A DNA stretch of 64,000 nt. Source: Arthrobacter pityocampae (GTDB lineage: Bacteria; Actinomycetota; Actinomycetes; Actinomycetales; Micrococcaceae). The position numbers and the translations under genes were made by a program. Of this stretch, positions 57,152 to 64,000 are shown in pieces (the stretch's first letter is position 1; the number at the start of each line of letters is the position of its first letter). The stretch is taken from the NCBI RefSeq assembly GCF_002927275.1, contig NZ_PRKW01000002.1, positions 62,001-126,000 on the forward strand. Reading direction: 5' to 3'. The notes under the pieces are model-generated. The model did no database searches, was not told the origin of the DNA, and saw nothing but the letters and a program-made list of their open reading frames with translations.

Positions 57152-58813
57152 CTACTCGGCCTTCCACGCGTAGGTGAGGACGGGGACCGGGTGGGAGGTG
57201 TCCACGGCGACGTCGTGCAGCGTGTTCGCGTAGGCGAACTGGCTCGGGTTCTCGTAGAGCGGCACGCCGGGCACGAGATCGAGCAGCCGGTGCTGGGCGT
57301 TCGCGTAGGCCTCCGCGGCGGCCGGCCCGTCGTCGGCCTCGCGGGCCGTGGAGAGCAGTGCGTCGAGCTCGGGATCGTTCACGTAGGACGAGTTCTGGCC
57401 GATCCGCTCGCCGGTGATCTCGGAGGAGTGGTAGCGGATGAACAGGACATCGGTGGTATTGGTGTGCCACACCCCGGCCAGGGCGTCGTAGTCGCCGGCG
57501 TAGCGGAGTTCCGTCAGCTGCGCCTGCGGGAGCTGGACGATCCGGAGGTCGAAGCCGACCCTGCGGACCTCGCCCTGCAGCTGCACGAGCAGCGGACTCG
57601 GCGTCGAACTCTCCACCGTGGGCACCTCGACCGTGAGCCGCTTCCCGTCCTTCGTGCGGAAGCCCTCGTCGTCGCGGCCGGTCCAGCCCGCCTCGTCGAG
57701 GAGCCGGGCGGCCCGCTCGGGGTCGTGGGTCAGGACGCCCTCGACCGAGGGGTCGTAGTACTTGCTCTCCTTCGACAGGAAGCTGTCGATCGGGGTGTAG
57801 GTGCCGAAGCCGAGACTCCGCGTCACGGCCTGCGTGTCCACCGCGGCGGCGAACGCCTGCCGGACCGCGAGGTCGTCGAACGGGGCCCGGCCGAGGTTGA
57901 AGCCCAGCACGTACGGGCTGCCGGTACGGGGGAGGTTCTCGTAGGTGAAGTCCGGATCGGCCTGGACGGCGGCCGCGTTCTGCGGTGGAAGGTTCTCCGT
58001 CAGGTCGTACTGTCCCGAGACGAGCGACTGGTGGCGGATGACGGGTTCGCTGACGAGGGTGACCTCGACGCCGTCGAGCAGTGCCTCGCCGTCACCGTCC
58101 AGCCACTCCGGCGCCCAGTCGTAGCCGTCCCGCTTCGTGTAGCTGATGCTCTGGCCGGGCCTGTAGTCGGCGACCGTGAAGGGACCCGTACCGATCGGCT
58201 TCTGGCACAGCGTCTCCGGCGACTCCGAGATCGCCTTGCCCGAGGTCATGCCGAGCCAGGACTGCGCGAGCGTGTAGAGGAACGGCGTGTAGGGGTGGGC
58301 GAGATGGGCCTCGAACGTGTACTCGTCGATCACCGTGCCATCGACGTAGGGGGCGATGTACGCGGCGGCCAGCGGCGACTTCGTGGCGGGGTCCCGCATG
58401 TGCTCGAAGTTCTGCCGGAGGACCTCCGCGTTCCAGGGTGAGCCGTCGCTGAACGTGACCCCCTGACGGAGGCGGAACGTGTAGGTCCTGCCGTCCTCCG
58501 AGACGTCCCAGGATTCGGCGAGGTACGGCGCGATCTCCCCGTTCTCGTCGAGGGTCACCACGTTGTCGTAGATGAGACGCCCCAGGAACTGCTGCTGGGT
58601 CGCCGAGATGCCGTGTCCGTCGAGGCAGCCCGGCTCGGCCGAGATCGACACGTCGAGGACACCGCCGGCCACCGGCTCGCCGCCGGCGACCGACGGGGAG
58701 CCCGCCGGACCGCCGCAGCCGCTGAGCAGGGCCGTGAGGGCGACGACGGACGAGGCCGTCCATCGGCGGAGGTGCCGCTGATTCCGGGCAGGGGGGATTA
58801 CGGATACGTTCAT
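57152..58813 (-). CDS. Family 5 solute-binding lipoprotein of the ABC transporter
   Basis: The 553-residue product has a lipoprotein signal (VALTALLSGC), then the family 5 pattern: LDVSISAEPGCLDGHG, GRLIYDNVVTLDENGEIAPYLAESW, TYTFRLRQGVTFSDGSPWNAE and the KESKYYDPSVEGVLTHDPERAARLLDEAGW block. It is the first gene of a six-gene operon. Ligands of family 5 include peptides, nickel, opines and other small molecules; beside LLM and SfnB-like flavoenzymes, an organosulfur or similar compound is most likely, but not shown. Confidence 0.92.
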   Translation of the reverse strand: MNVSVIPPARNQRHLRRWTASSVVALTALLSGCGGPAGSPSVAGGEPVAGGVLDVSISAEPGCLDGHGISATQQQFLGRLIYDNVVTLDENGEIAPYLAESWDVSEDGRTYTFRLRQGVTFSDGSPWNAEVLRQNFEHMRDPATKSPLAAAYIAPYVDGTVIDEYTFEAHLAHPYTPFLYTLAQSWLGMTSGKAISESPETLCQKPIGTGPFTVADYRPGQSISYTKRDGYDWAPEWLDGDGEALLDGVEVTLVSEPVIRHQSLVSGQYDLTENLPPQNAAAVQADPDFTYENLPRTGSPYVLGFNLGRAPFDDLAVRQAFAAAVDTQAVTRSLGFGTYTPIDSFLSKESKYYDPSVEGVLTHDPERAARLLDEAGWTGRDDEGFRTKDGKRLTVEVPTVESSTPSPLLVQLQGEVRRVGFDLRIVQLPQAQLTELRYAGDYDALAGVWHTNTTDVLFIRYHSSEITGERIGQNSSYVNDPELDALLSTAREADDGPAAAEAYANAQHRLLDLVPGVPLYENPSQFAYANTLHDVAVDTSHPVPVLTYAWKAE

Positions 58814-59144
58814 GGGTACTCCTCAGGGAGAGTCGGCCCGGTGCAGGACGACGTCAGGGAAACGGACAGGCGCAGGAAGGGCGCAGGACTGCGTGCCTGT
58901 CAGGACGTGGTGCGGGGTGCGCTACAGCTCACGATGTGGCCTCTCGAAGTGCTCTTGCCTGCGCCGGACCAGCACTGTGTGCCAAGGCGGAGGCCGCTTC
59001 GTCATCCGAACCACCCACGAACATGGGGTTGGTGTACGGCCTAGTCGGAGCTTGGCGGCCGCATCTCTTGAAGCTGGAATCACTATAGGCACGCCGACGG
59101 GTGCTCCGGTCAACAAGAAGTAATGTGACGCCGGCGCCGAGGGT
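58814..59144. other. 331-base region upstream of the transporter operon
   Basis: It lies between the start of the solute-binding protein gene and the end of the P-type ATPase gene, both on the minus strand. On that strand TTGACC (59108-59113) and TATAGT (59082-59087) look like promoter hexamers but are 20 bases apart, too wide for a standard site. The long leader of over 250 bases could hold regulatory RNA. I could not match it to a known riboswitch, and short frames in it have no cysteine-rich leader signature. Confidence 0.35.
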
Positions 59145-61184
59145 CTACCCGTGCGCGGACCGCCCGGCGTCGGTCGAGCCGCGGGCTCCGGACCGCGGGG
59201 CACGTGCCGCCCGCAGCGCGTAGAGGATCGTCAGGAGATCGATGCCCTCCTGCCCGAACGCTCCGGCCAGCGGGGGGACGAGTCCCAGGGCGGCGCCCGT
59301 CATCAGCACCAGGCTCAGCCCGATGCCGATCCCGATGCTCTGCAGCGCGATCCGCAGGGTCCGCTTCCCGATGAGCACGGCCTCGCCGACCTTCGCGAGG
59401 TCGTCGACCGTGATGACCACCTCCGCCGATTCGCTGGCCGCCGTCGACCCCCTCGCCCCCATCGCGATGCCGACGTCCGCGGCAGCGAGGACCGGGGCGT
59501 CGTTGACGCCGTCGCCCACCATGATGACGGGGCGCTCGGGCAGGTTCCGCACGATCTCCACCTTGTCCCCGGGCAGACAATCGGTGTGGATCGTGTCCAC
59601 CCCCGCCTCCCGGGCGATGGGGCGCGCGGTTGCTTCGACGTCACCCGTGAGCATGAGCACCTCCCGCACTCCGAGGGCGACGAGCGAGCGGATCGTGGAT
59701 GGCGCCGTGCCGCGCAGGGCGTCGCGCAGCAGGATGCACCCGGCGAAGCGCTCGCCGACCCCCACGTAGACCGCCGTTTCCCCCGGTGACAGTGGCGGGT
59801 CGGGGACGGGCCCCACGAGGCGCTCCACGAAACGGCGTTTGCCGACGGCGACCGTGGTCCCGGCGACCTCCGCGCGCACGCCGTCGGTGGCGAACTCCTG
59901 GGCCCCGGATGCCGGATGGAGGGCCAGCCCGCGGCGCGCGGCCTCCGCGATGATGGCCGCGGCGAGGACGTGCGTGGAGTACTGCTCGGCGGAGGCGGTC
60001 AGGCCGAGTACCTCGTCCTCGGTGAGGGGCGCCGCCATCGGGGCGAGAACGATCGCGCCCACCAGCGGCGTGCCGGAGGTCAGGGTGCCGGTCTTGTCGA
60101 ACGCGACGCTCCGGGCGCGGGCGAGCTGCTCCAGGGCCTGGGTGCTCCGGACGATGATGCCGGCGCGGGCGGCCCTGCTGATGCCCCCGAGGAAGGCCAC
60201 CGGCGCGGCGATCAGCAGGGGGCAGGGTGTGGCGGCGACGAGGACCGCGGCAGCCCGCGTCGGATCGGAGCTGAGGACCCAGGACAGCGCAGCGAGGGCC
60301 AGCGCGAACACGGTGAAGGGGACGGCGAACCGGTCGGCGAGCCTGACGGTCGGCGACCGGCTGGCCGACGCCTCGGCGACGAGTGCGACGATCCGGCTGT
60401 ACTGCGAGTGCGCGGGGGTCGCCGTCGCCCGCAGGGTCAGGGCGTCCGCCCCGTTCAGGGAGCCGCTGAGGATGTGCGCGCCGCGCACGTAGTCCACCGG
60501 CAGGCTCTCACCCGTGAGCATCGACTCGTCGAGGGTCGCGGAGTCCGCTGTCAGGGTCCCGTCGGCGGGCACCACCTCCGCGGGCCTCACCAGCACGAGG
60601 TCGCCCACCCGGAGGTCGTCGATCGGCACGTCCTCGATCGCGCCGCCCGCGGGCGCGCCGTCCGTCCCGTCCTGGTCCCGCTCCTCCTCCATGACGCGGT
60701 GGGCCGCGCGGGGTGCGCGCTCGAGCAGTGCCCGCAGCTGCGTCTGGGCGCGCGCCGACGCGAAGTCGTCGAGCGCCTGCCCGCTGGCGATCATCAGCAC
60801 GACGACGATGCTCGCGTAGTACTCGCCGGTGGCGGCCGTGGCGAGGATGGCCATCAGCGCCAGGAGGTCCACGCCCCAGTGGCCCTTCCGGATGTCCCGG
60901 AGCATGCCGTAGGCCTGCACGGCTGCAACCGCCAACGAATAGGCGGTAGCAAGGCGCTGCGCGGCGGCACCCGCCCCCGCCGCGTCGAGGAGGATCGTCG
61001 CCGTGATGACCACGCAGGTGATGACGACGAGCCAGGGGAGGCGGGGGAGCGAGGTCCTCCTCCGCACGCCCGGGTCCTCCGATGGCGCGTCAGGGTGCCC
61101 CGCGGAATGGGAGGGCCGGGGAACGGTCTGCGCCTGGTCTCGCCCCGAGCGGCTGCCGGGCCGGGCGGGGAGGTCAGCGGGCAC
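59145..61184 (-). CDS. P1B-type heavy-metal ATPase with TPC motif
   Basis: The product moves a metal ion across the membrane using a phospho-Asp intermediate. It has 679 residues from GTG 61184 (start uncertain, no clear ribosome site). Motifs: TGES (224-227), membrane motif TPCPL (319-323) instead of CPC, DKTGTLT (363-369) and GDGVNDAP (557-564). The nucleotide-domain HP motif typical of P1B pumps reads STHVLAAAI here (about 403-411), with Val for Pro. No N-terminal metal-binding domain is present. The ion cannot be read from this motif set. It lies 45 bases after the dinucleotide-binding gene and near a DosR-like box, as ctpF-type pumps do in mycobacterial hypoxia regulons. Confidence 0.88.
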   Translation of the reverse strand: MPADLPARPGSRSGRDQAQTVPRPSHSAGHPDAPSEDPGVRRRTSLPRLPWLVVITCVVITATILLDAAGAGAAAQRLATAYSLAVAAVQAYGMLRDIRKGHWGVDLLALMAILATAATGEYYASIVVVLMIASGQALDDFASARAQTQLRALLERAPRAAHRVMEEERDQDGTDGAPAGGAIEDVPIDDLRVGDLVLVRPAEVVPADGTLTADSATLDESMLTGESLPVDYVRGAHILSGSLNGADALTLRATATPAHSQYSRIVALVAEASASRSPTVRLADRFAVPFTVFALALAALSWVLSSDPTRAAAVLVAATPCPLLIAAPVAFLGGISRAARAGIIVRSTQALEQLARARSVAFDKTGTLTSGTPLVGAIVLAPMAAPLTEDEVLGLTASAEQYSTHVLAAAIIAEAARRGLALHPASGAQEFATDGVRAEVAGTTVAVGKRRFVERLVGPVPDPPLSPGETAVYVGVGERFAGCILLRDALRGTAPSTIRSLVALGVREVLMLTGDVEATARPIAREAGVDTIHTDCLPGDKVEIVRNLPERPVIMVGDGVNDAPVLAAADVGIAMGARGSTAASESAEVVITVDDLAKVGEAVLIGKRTLRIALQSIGIGIGLSLVLMTGAALGLVPPLAGAFGQEGIDLLTILYALRAARAPRSGARGSTDAGRSAHG

Positions 61185-61229
61185 GGGGGCAGGGATCGTG
61201 CCCGGTGGAAAGTCCGCTTGCCGGGAGTC

Positions 61230-61871
61230 TCACGGGAGGATCTTCAGCGCGGTGTCCCAGTTGAAGTGCGGGTGGGCGTCCCCGACCTGGAGTCCCATGA
61301 CCAGGAGCATCATCGCCTCGAGTTCGCGTGAACGGCGCAACGGCCCGGCATCGACGGGGCGCAGCCCCGATCCCGCCACGAGTCGGCTGATCACGGCCTT
61401 CGCCTGTTCGGAGTCACCGGCCAGGAAGACGTCCAGTGGTTCACCGGCCACCCGGCCCTCCTGGAGAGTGCCGGAGAACACCGTATTGAATGCCTTCACG
61501 ACGTCGGCCCGCCCGCCGAGGAGTTCCGCCGTCTGTTCGGCCGATGACGTCCCGGGCGGGGTGAGGAGGCGATCGAAGCCGGCGACGTCGACCGGGTTGC
61601 TGATATCCACCACGATCTTCCCGTCGAGGCCCGACCCGTACTCGAGGACGAGTTCCCGGATGTCGGCGTAGGGGATGGCGAGGACCACGACGTGACCGTC
61701 GATGGACTCACCGGGGTAGCCCCCCTGGGCGCCGGGGCCGAGCTCCTCCACCAGTGTCCGCGTCTGCTCCCCGTTCCGCCCGAGGATCCTGACCTGGCAT
61801 CGGGCGTGGAGCATGCGGATGGCGATCCCTCTGGCCATCCTGCCGCTTCCGACGATCGTCACGGTGCTCAT
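61230..61871 (-). CDS. F420/NADP oxidoreductase-like dinucleotide-binding protein
   Basis: The 213-residue product begins MSTVTIVGSGRMARGIAIRML, a Rossmann GxGxxG-like start, and shows the family pattern DGHVVVLAIPYADIRELV, KIVVDISNP and VKAFNTVFS of NADPH-dependent F420 reductase and related proteins. It is shorter than full reductases of the family, so the true redox partner is uncertain. ATG 61871 overlaps the BON gene stop as ATGA. The same operon probably continues into the P-type ATPase. Confidence 0.85.
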   Translation of the reverse strand: MSTVTIVGSGRMARGIAIRMLHARCQVRILGRNGEQTRTLVEELGPGAQGGYPGESIDGHVVVLAIPYADIRELVLEYGSGLDGKIVVDISNPVDVAGFDRLLTPPGTSSAEQTAELLGGRADVVKAFNTVFSGTLQEGRVAGEPLDVFLAGDSEQAKAVISRLVAGSGLRPVDAGPLRRSRELEAMMLLVMGLQVGDAHPHFNWDTALKILP

Positions 61872-62131
61872 GACGGGCCCGGGGAGATGGTCAGGTTGTT
61901 GTACACGGCGCGGACGCCCGGGTCGCACCAGCAGGCGAAGCCGGCCCGCGACTTGTCCTCGGGTCTCAGTGCCACGCCGGAGAGCACGACGACGCCCTCC
62001 GACACGGTGAGGTCCAGGCGTGCGCAGTCGGCCGCGCGCCGGACCGCGTGGCGCAGAAGGTCCTCGAGTGAATCCGGATCAGCAGCCGTGCGCCCTCCTT
62101 CGGCGCCCGCGGAGTGATCATCGACCGACAT
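61868..62131 (-). CDS. BON-domain small protein
   Basis: The 87-residue product contains a single BON domain (about 20-80), with LDLTVSEGVVVLSGVALRPEDK and the closing GVRAVYNNLTI. BON domains are thought to bind membranes or small ligands. Two cysteines in FACWCDPG are unusual for the domain. GGAGG is spaced seven bases from ATG 62131; another ATG six bases upstream abuts the site. It is first in a three-gene unit and divergent from the 62320 gene, with a DosR-like box between. Confidence 0.78.
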   Translation of the reverse strand: MSVDDHSAGAEGGRTAADPDSLEDLLRHAVRRAADCARLDLTVSEGVVVLSGVALRPEDKSRAGFACWCDPGVRAVYNNLTISPGPS

Positions 62132-62235
62132 CGTCATGCCTCCACTGTGCGTCAGGCCGCCCGGACACCTGCAGGGTCCAAGGTCCTCTCTCCTGTCCGC
62201 CCGGCCCGCACTTCTCGCCGCGGACCGGGGCCGAT

Positions 62236-62249
62236 GGGACTTTAGGCCC
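62236..62249. promoter_or_regulatory. DosR/DevR-like operator
   Basis: GGGACTTTAGGCCC matches the core of the mycobacterial DosR box (GGGACTWWAGTCCC) at all but one base (G for T). It lies in the divergent promoter region, 104 bases from the BON gene start and 70 from the 62320 start. It suggests control by a hypoxia- or nitric-oxide-responsive DosR-type regulator, which is not encoded in the window. Confidence 0.6.
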
Positions 62250-62319
62250 TAGTAGTCGGTCCGGGTCTCGCGTGTGATGTTCGTGCAAAGCGAGACACCG
62301 ATCGCGAGAGGTTCGCACA

Positions 62320-62601
62320 GTGACCAACATCAGTTCAATCTGGACCAGGATCGATCCGGGCGTGCAGCAGTGGGTCCTCGAGAATCCGGGGTGCGTCGTC
62401 CTGCCACGTACCCTGGTCAACCGGGTGGAAGCGACCATCGGCGAGAGTCTCCACGCGGATGCCCACGGAGAGTACTGGTTCTCGGGGGAAGAGCTCATCT
62501 TCCTGAAGGCCCGACGCCGGGCGCAGGAACTGGGTGGCTACACCGCCGCAGGTCAGGGCGACCGCCGGTTCCACGATCACGCAGAAATGCTCGACCGGTG
62601 A
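62320..62601 (+). CDS. Hypothetical protein, 93 residues
   Basis: I do not recognise this family. The product is soluble, with an alternating helix-rich pattern (WTRIDPGVQQWVLEN, LVNRVEATIGESLH, EELIFLKARRRAQELG) and no cysteine cluster or signal; it has one Cys. Start GTG 62320 follows GAGAGG at nine bases. It is transcribed away from the DosR-like box, so it may be hypoxia-induced. Codon use is that of a real gene (G/C at third positions throughout). Confidence 0.65.
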   Translation: MTNISSIWTRIDPGVQQWVLENPGCVVLPRTLVNRVEATIGESLHADAHGEYWFSGEELIFLKARRRAQELGGYTAAGQGDRRFHDHAEMLDR

Positions 62602-62699
62602 GGCGGCGTCCGATCGCGTCCGCCGGCGCGGCCCAGGGATCGGCCAGGACCGCCTACCGGCGGGGGACGGCCGGCCTCGGCGCCGACTCCGAGGAGACG

Positions 62700-63023
62700 A
62701 TGCGGCGCCGCGCCATGGCGATGCACCCGTCGTCGTCCAACCGGAAACTGAAGATCCTGGTCAGCGCCGATGCCGAGGCGCACATCGTGCGGATCCTCGT
62801 CCACGGCTGCGTGTCGTCGGTCAATCTGCACGCCCTCGATCTCGTGGTGCGACGGGCCGCCACCCTGTCACCGGGGACGAACGTCGTCCTCGACCTGAGC
62901 GAAGCGCAGGCCTGGGACTCCGTGCGGACGGACCTGTACCCCGACTCGATCACCGCGCGTCTCACGGCGCAGGGGGCCGCACCGGCGCCCTTCCCCCTGG
63001 GGGTCATCGCTCCCGCCCCGTGA
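62700..63023 (+). CDS. Hypothetical protein, 107 residues
   Basis: Start ATG 62700 is preceded by GAGGAG. The central part (LKILVSADAEAHIVRILVHGCVSSVNLHALDLVVRRAATLSPGTNVVLDLSEAQAW in outline) has alternating strands and helices, reminiscent of a STAS-type fold, although no signature is firm enough to assign it. It lies 98 bases after the 62320 gene on the same strand and may be co-transcribed. The function is unknown. Confidence 0.6.
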   Translation: MRRRAMAMHPSSSNRKLKILVSADAEAHIVRILVHGCVSSVNLHALDLVVRRAATLSPGTNVVLDLSEAQAWDSVRTDLYPDSITARLTAQGAAPAPFPLGVIAPAP

Positions 63024-63127
63024 GGGGCGGCAAGAAACGGGTGCACCCTGAGCTCAACGGCGAGCGCGGGGTGCACCGACGCGGGGGCGTCGAGGTGGAC
63101 TACTGACGTGGGACTACTCCAGGCGCT

Positions 63128-63439
63128 TCACGTGCACCAGAACCAGCCCGGCGGGCGCCAATCCATCGGCACCTCGTGATTCCTGCTGCGGCCGCAGCGG
63201 GCGCAGCAGTAACTCGCCCGGGCAGGTCGGACACGGCCGTTGGGGAGAACCACCTGCACGGAGTAGGCGGAATAGACGAGGGCGTCATCCGCTCCGCAGG
63301 TCAGGCAGAGCGGGGTCGCCCCACGAGGGTGTTCACCGTGCCCGGCCCGTCCACGAAGAGCGGTCGCGTCCGCGATGCGCGCATCCGGCGTCGTCGACGG
63401 GCGGCGCGCAGGCCGCCCCTGGTCCCTGGATCGGCGCAT
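63128..63439 (-). CDS. Small cysteine-rich, probable zinc-ribbon protein
   Basis: A frame of about 104 residues whose second half carries CLTCG and, about 30 residues later, CCARCG, a spacing suited to a zinc ribbon, followed by a Trp-rich tail (MDWRPPGWFWCT). The first 45 residues are Arg/Pro-rich and may not be translated; the start is uncertain (ATG 63439 or a downstream codon) and no ribosome site is clear. It is between genes that look hypoxia-related and converges on the 62700 gene. Confidence 0.5.
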   Translation of the reverse strand: MRRSRDQGRPARRPSTTPDARIADATALRGRAGHGEHPRGATPLCLTCGADDALVYSAYSVQVVLPNGRVRPARASYCCARCGRSRNHEVPMDWRPPGWFWCT

Positions 63440-63455
63440 CACCACGGCTATCGGG

Positions 63456-63905
63456 CTAACGGGCGGTCGACAGGCGACGACCGCGCATCCTGGTGGGAGC
63501 CATCTCGTAGAAGAGATCGCGGAGTCCGGGCGCCCATGGCTCCTCCGAGACCTTGCCCCACAGCGTGGTCAGGAGGTCCGGGTCCTCGACACGGGTGGCC
63601 GGCCCGTTCGCCAGGACGGTCCACCCGCTCTGGGTGTTCCTGTCGGTGACGTCCACCTGGAACCCCGCATGCTCGAGGTAGCTGTTGGCGATGGTGCCGT
63701 CCGCCCGCGTCCGGAAGTAGAGGTGTTCGTCGAGCACGAAGTAGTTGACCGGAAAGATGTTCAGGCATCCCTCGTGGAAGAAGCCGAGACGGCCGACCGA
63801 CTGCGTGGTCGCCAGGGCCCAGCATTGCGTCGGCGTGAGGGCTTCCGACGCATGCAGGGCGCCCGGCATCTCCCAGTAGCTGTCCTGGCGTGGGGGTGTC
63901 GACAC
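63456..63905 (-). CDS. Pyridoxamine 5'-phosphate oxidase-like flavin-binding protein
   Basis: The 149-residue product begins at GTG 63905 after GAAGGA, and shows the split-barrel pattern SVGRLGFFHEGCLNIFPVNYFVLDEHLYFRTRADGT, GFQVDVTDRNTQSGWTVLANG and a C-terminal helix. Relatives bind FMN, F420 or heme-like ligands and occur in mycobacterial DosR regulons. The long frame upstream runs to the window end but is not family-like. The substrate is unknown. Confidence 0.8.
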   Translation of the reverse strand: MSTPPRQDSYWEMPGALHASEALTPTQCWALATTQSVGRLGFFHEGCLNIFPVNYFVLDEHLYFRTRADGTIANSYLEHAGFQVDVTDRNTQSGWTVLANGPATRVEDPDLLTTLWGKVSEEPWAPGLRDLFYEMAPTRMRGRRLSTAR

Positions 63906-64000
63906 GGTGACGTCCTTCGTCCGTAGGGATGGTGCATCGCGGCGCCGTGCCCGCAGATTCCCGGGCCGAGGCGTGCCTACTGTCGACGCTACAAACACCT

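Noticed and set aside
58922-59203. A short minus-strand frame and small peptides in the leader of the transporter operon
   Set aside because: I looked for a cysteine-rich or other sulfur-type leader peptide and for a SAM-type riboswitch and found neither; the frame overlaps the end of the ATPase gene.
61205-61225. GGACTTTCC near the P-type ATPase start as a DosR site
   Set aside because: Only part of one half-site matches; not counted.
63020-63106. A 28-codon frame overlapping the stop of the 107-residue gene as GTGA
   Set aside because: The coupling is suggestive, but the frame is short and basic with no independent support.
63110-63120. GGGACTACTCC as a further DosR half-site
   Set aside because: The second half is missing, and it lies downstream of the gene it would control.

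Overview
The window is high-GC chromosomal DNA of an actinobacterium, most likely Arthrobacter or a close relative in the Micrococcaceae. This is an inference from three things: base composition and heavy use of G/C-ending codons; a set of core operons typical of that family (hrcA-dnaJ2, phoH-ybeY-CBS-era, ctaCDF, ctaE-qcrCAB next to trpD); and many apparently leaderless genes whose start codon lies six bases after a TANNNT -10 box. I see no tRNA, rRNA, IS element, prophage or CRISPR array.

Layout. 1-13.7 kb: the 3' end of glpK, then leuS (preceded by a probable leader-peptide attenuator), a DegV protein, comEA-comEC, holA, rpsT (opposite strand), an orphan PemK/MazF-like gene, lepA and hemW. 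13.7-23.5 kb: two DUF genes divergent from hrcA-dnaJ-rsmE with a CIRCE operator, a GerMN/Gmad2 membrane-anchored protein, and the phoH-ybeY-CBS-era operon. 23.6-35.8 kb: an LCP cell-wall ligase, an M13 metallopeptidase, leuA with a leader-peptide element, recO-uppS, an alpha/beta hydrolase divergent from pyrD, DUF3043 divergent from an M20 dipeptidase, and the iron-sulfur insertion gene erpA.

35.9-46.2 kb holds nearly the whole aerobic respiratory branch: cytochrome aa3 oxidase subunits (ctaC, ctaD, ctaF; ctaE) and the bc1 complex (qcrC, qcrA, qcrB), with a GntR regulator and a PAP2-family protein between the two blocks and trpD divergent from ctaE. Three intergenic sites in this region, upstream of ctaC, upstream of qcrC and in the ctaE/trpD gap, share a dyad of the form CTAC-N5-GTAG that overlaps or adjoins -10-like sequences. 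This looks like an uncharacterised respiratory operator and is the most interesting regulatory signal in the window.

46.2-59.1 kb is more accessory: an Lrp-type RAM protein, a DUF3054 protein, a glutaminase, a multi-pass membrane protein, a MOSC protein, and a tightly overlapped operon (solute-binding protein, two permeases, double-ATPase fusion, LLM monooxygenase, SfnB-like flavin oxidoreductase) that probably imports and oxidises an organosulfur or related small molecule. 59.1-64 kb resembles a hypoxia/dormancy cluster: a TPC-type P-type ATPase, a dinucleotide-binding oxidoreductase, a BON protein, two short unknown proteins, a small cysteine-rich protein and a flavin-binding PPOX-like protein. 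A near-consensus DosR/DevR box lies in the divergent promoter region of this cluster.
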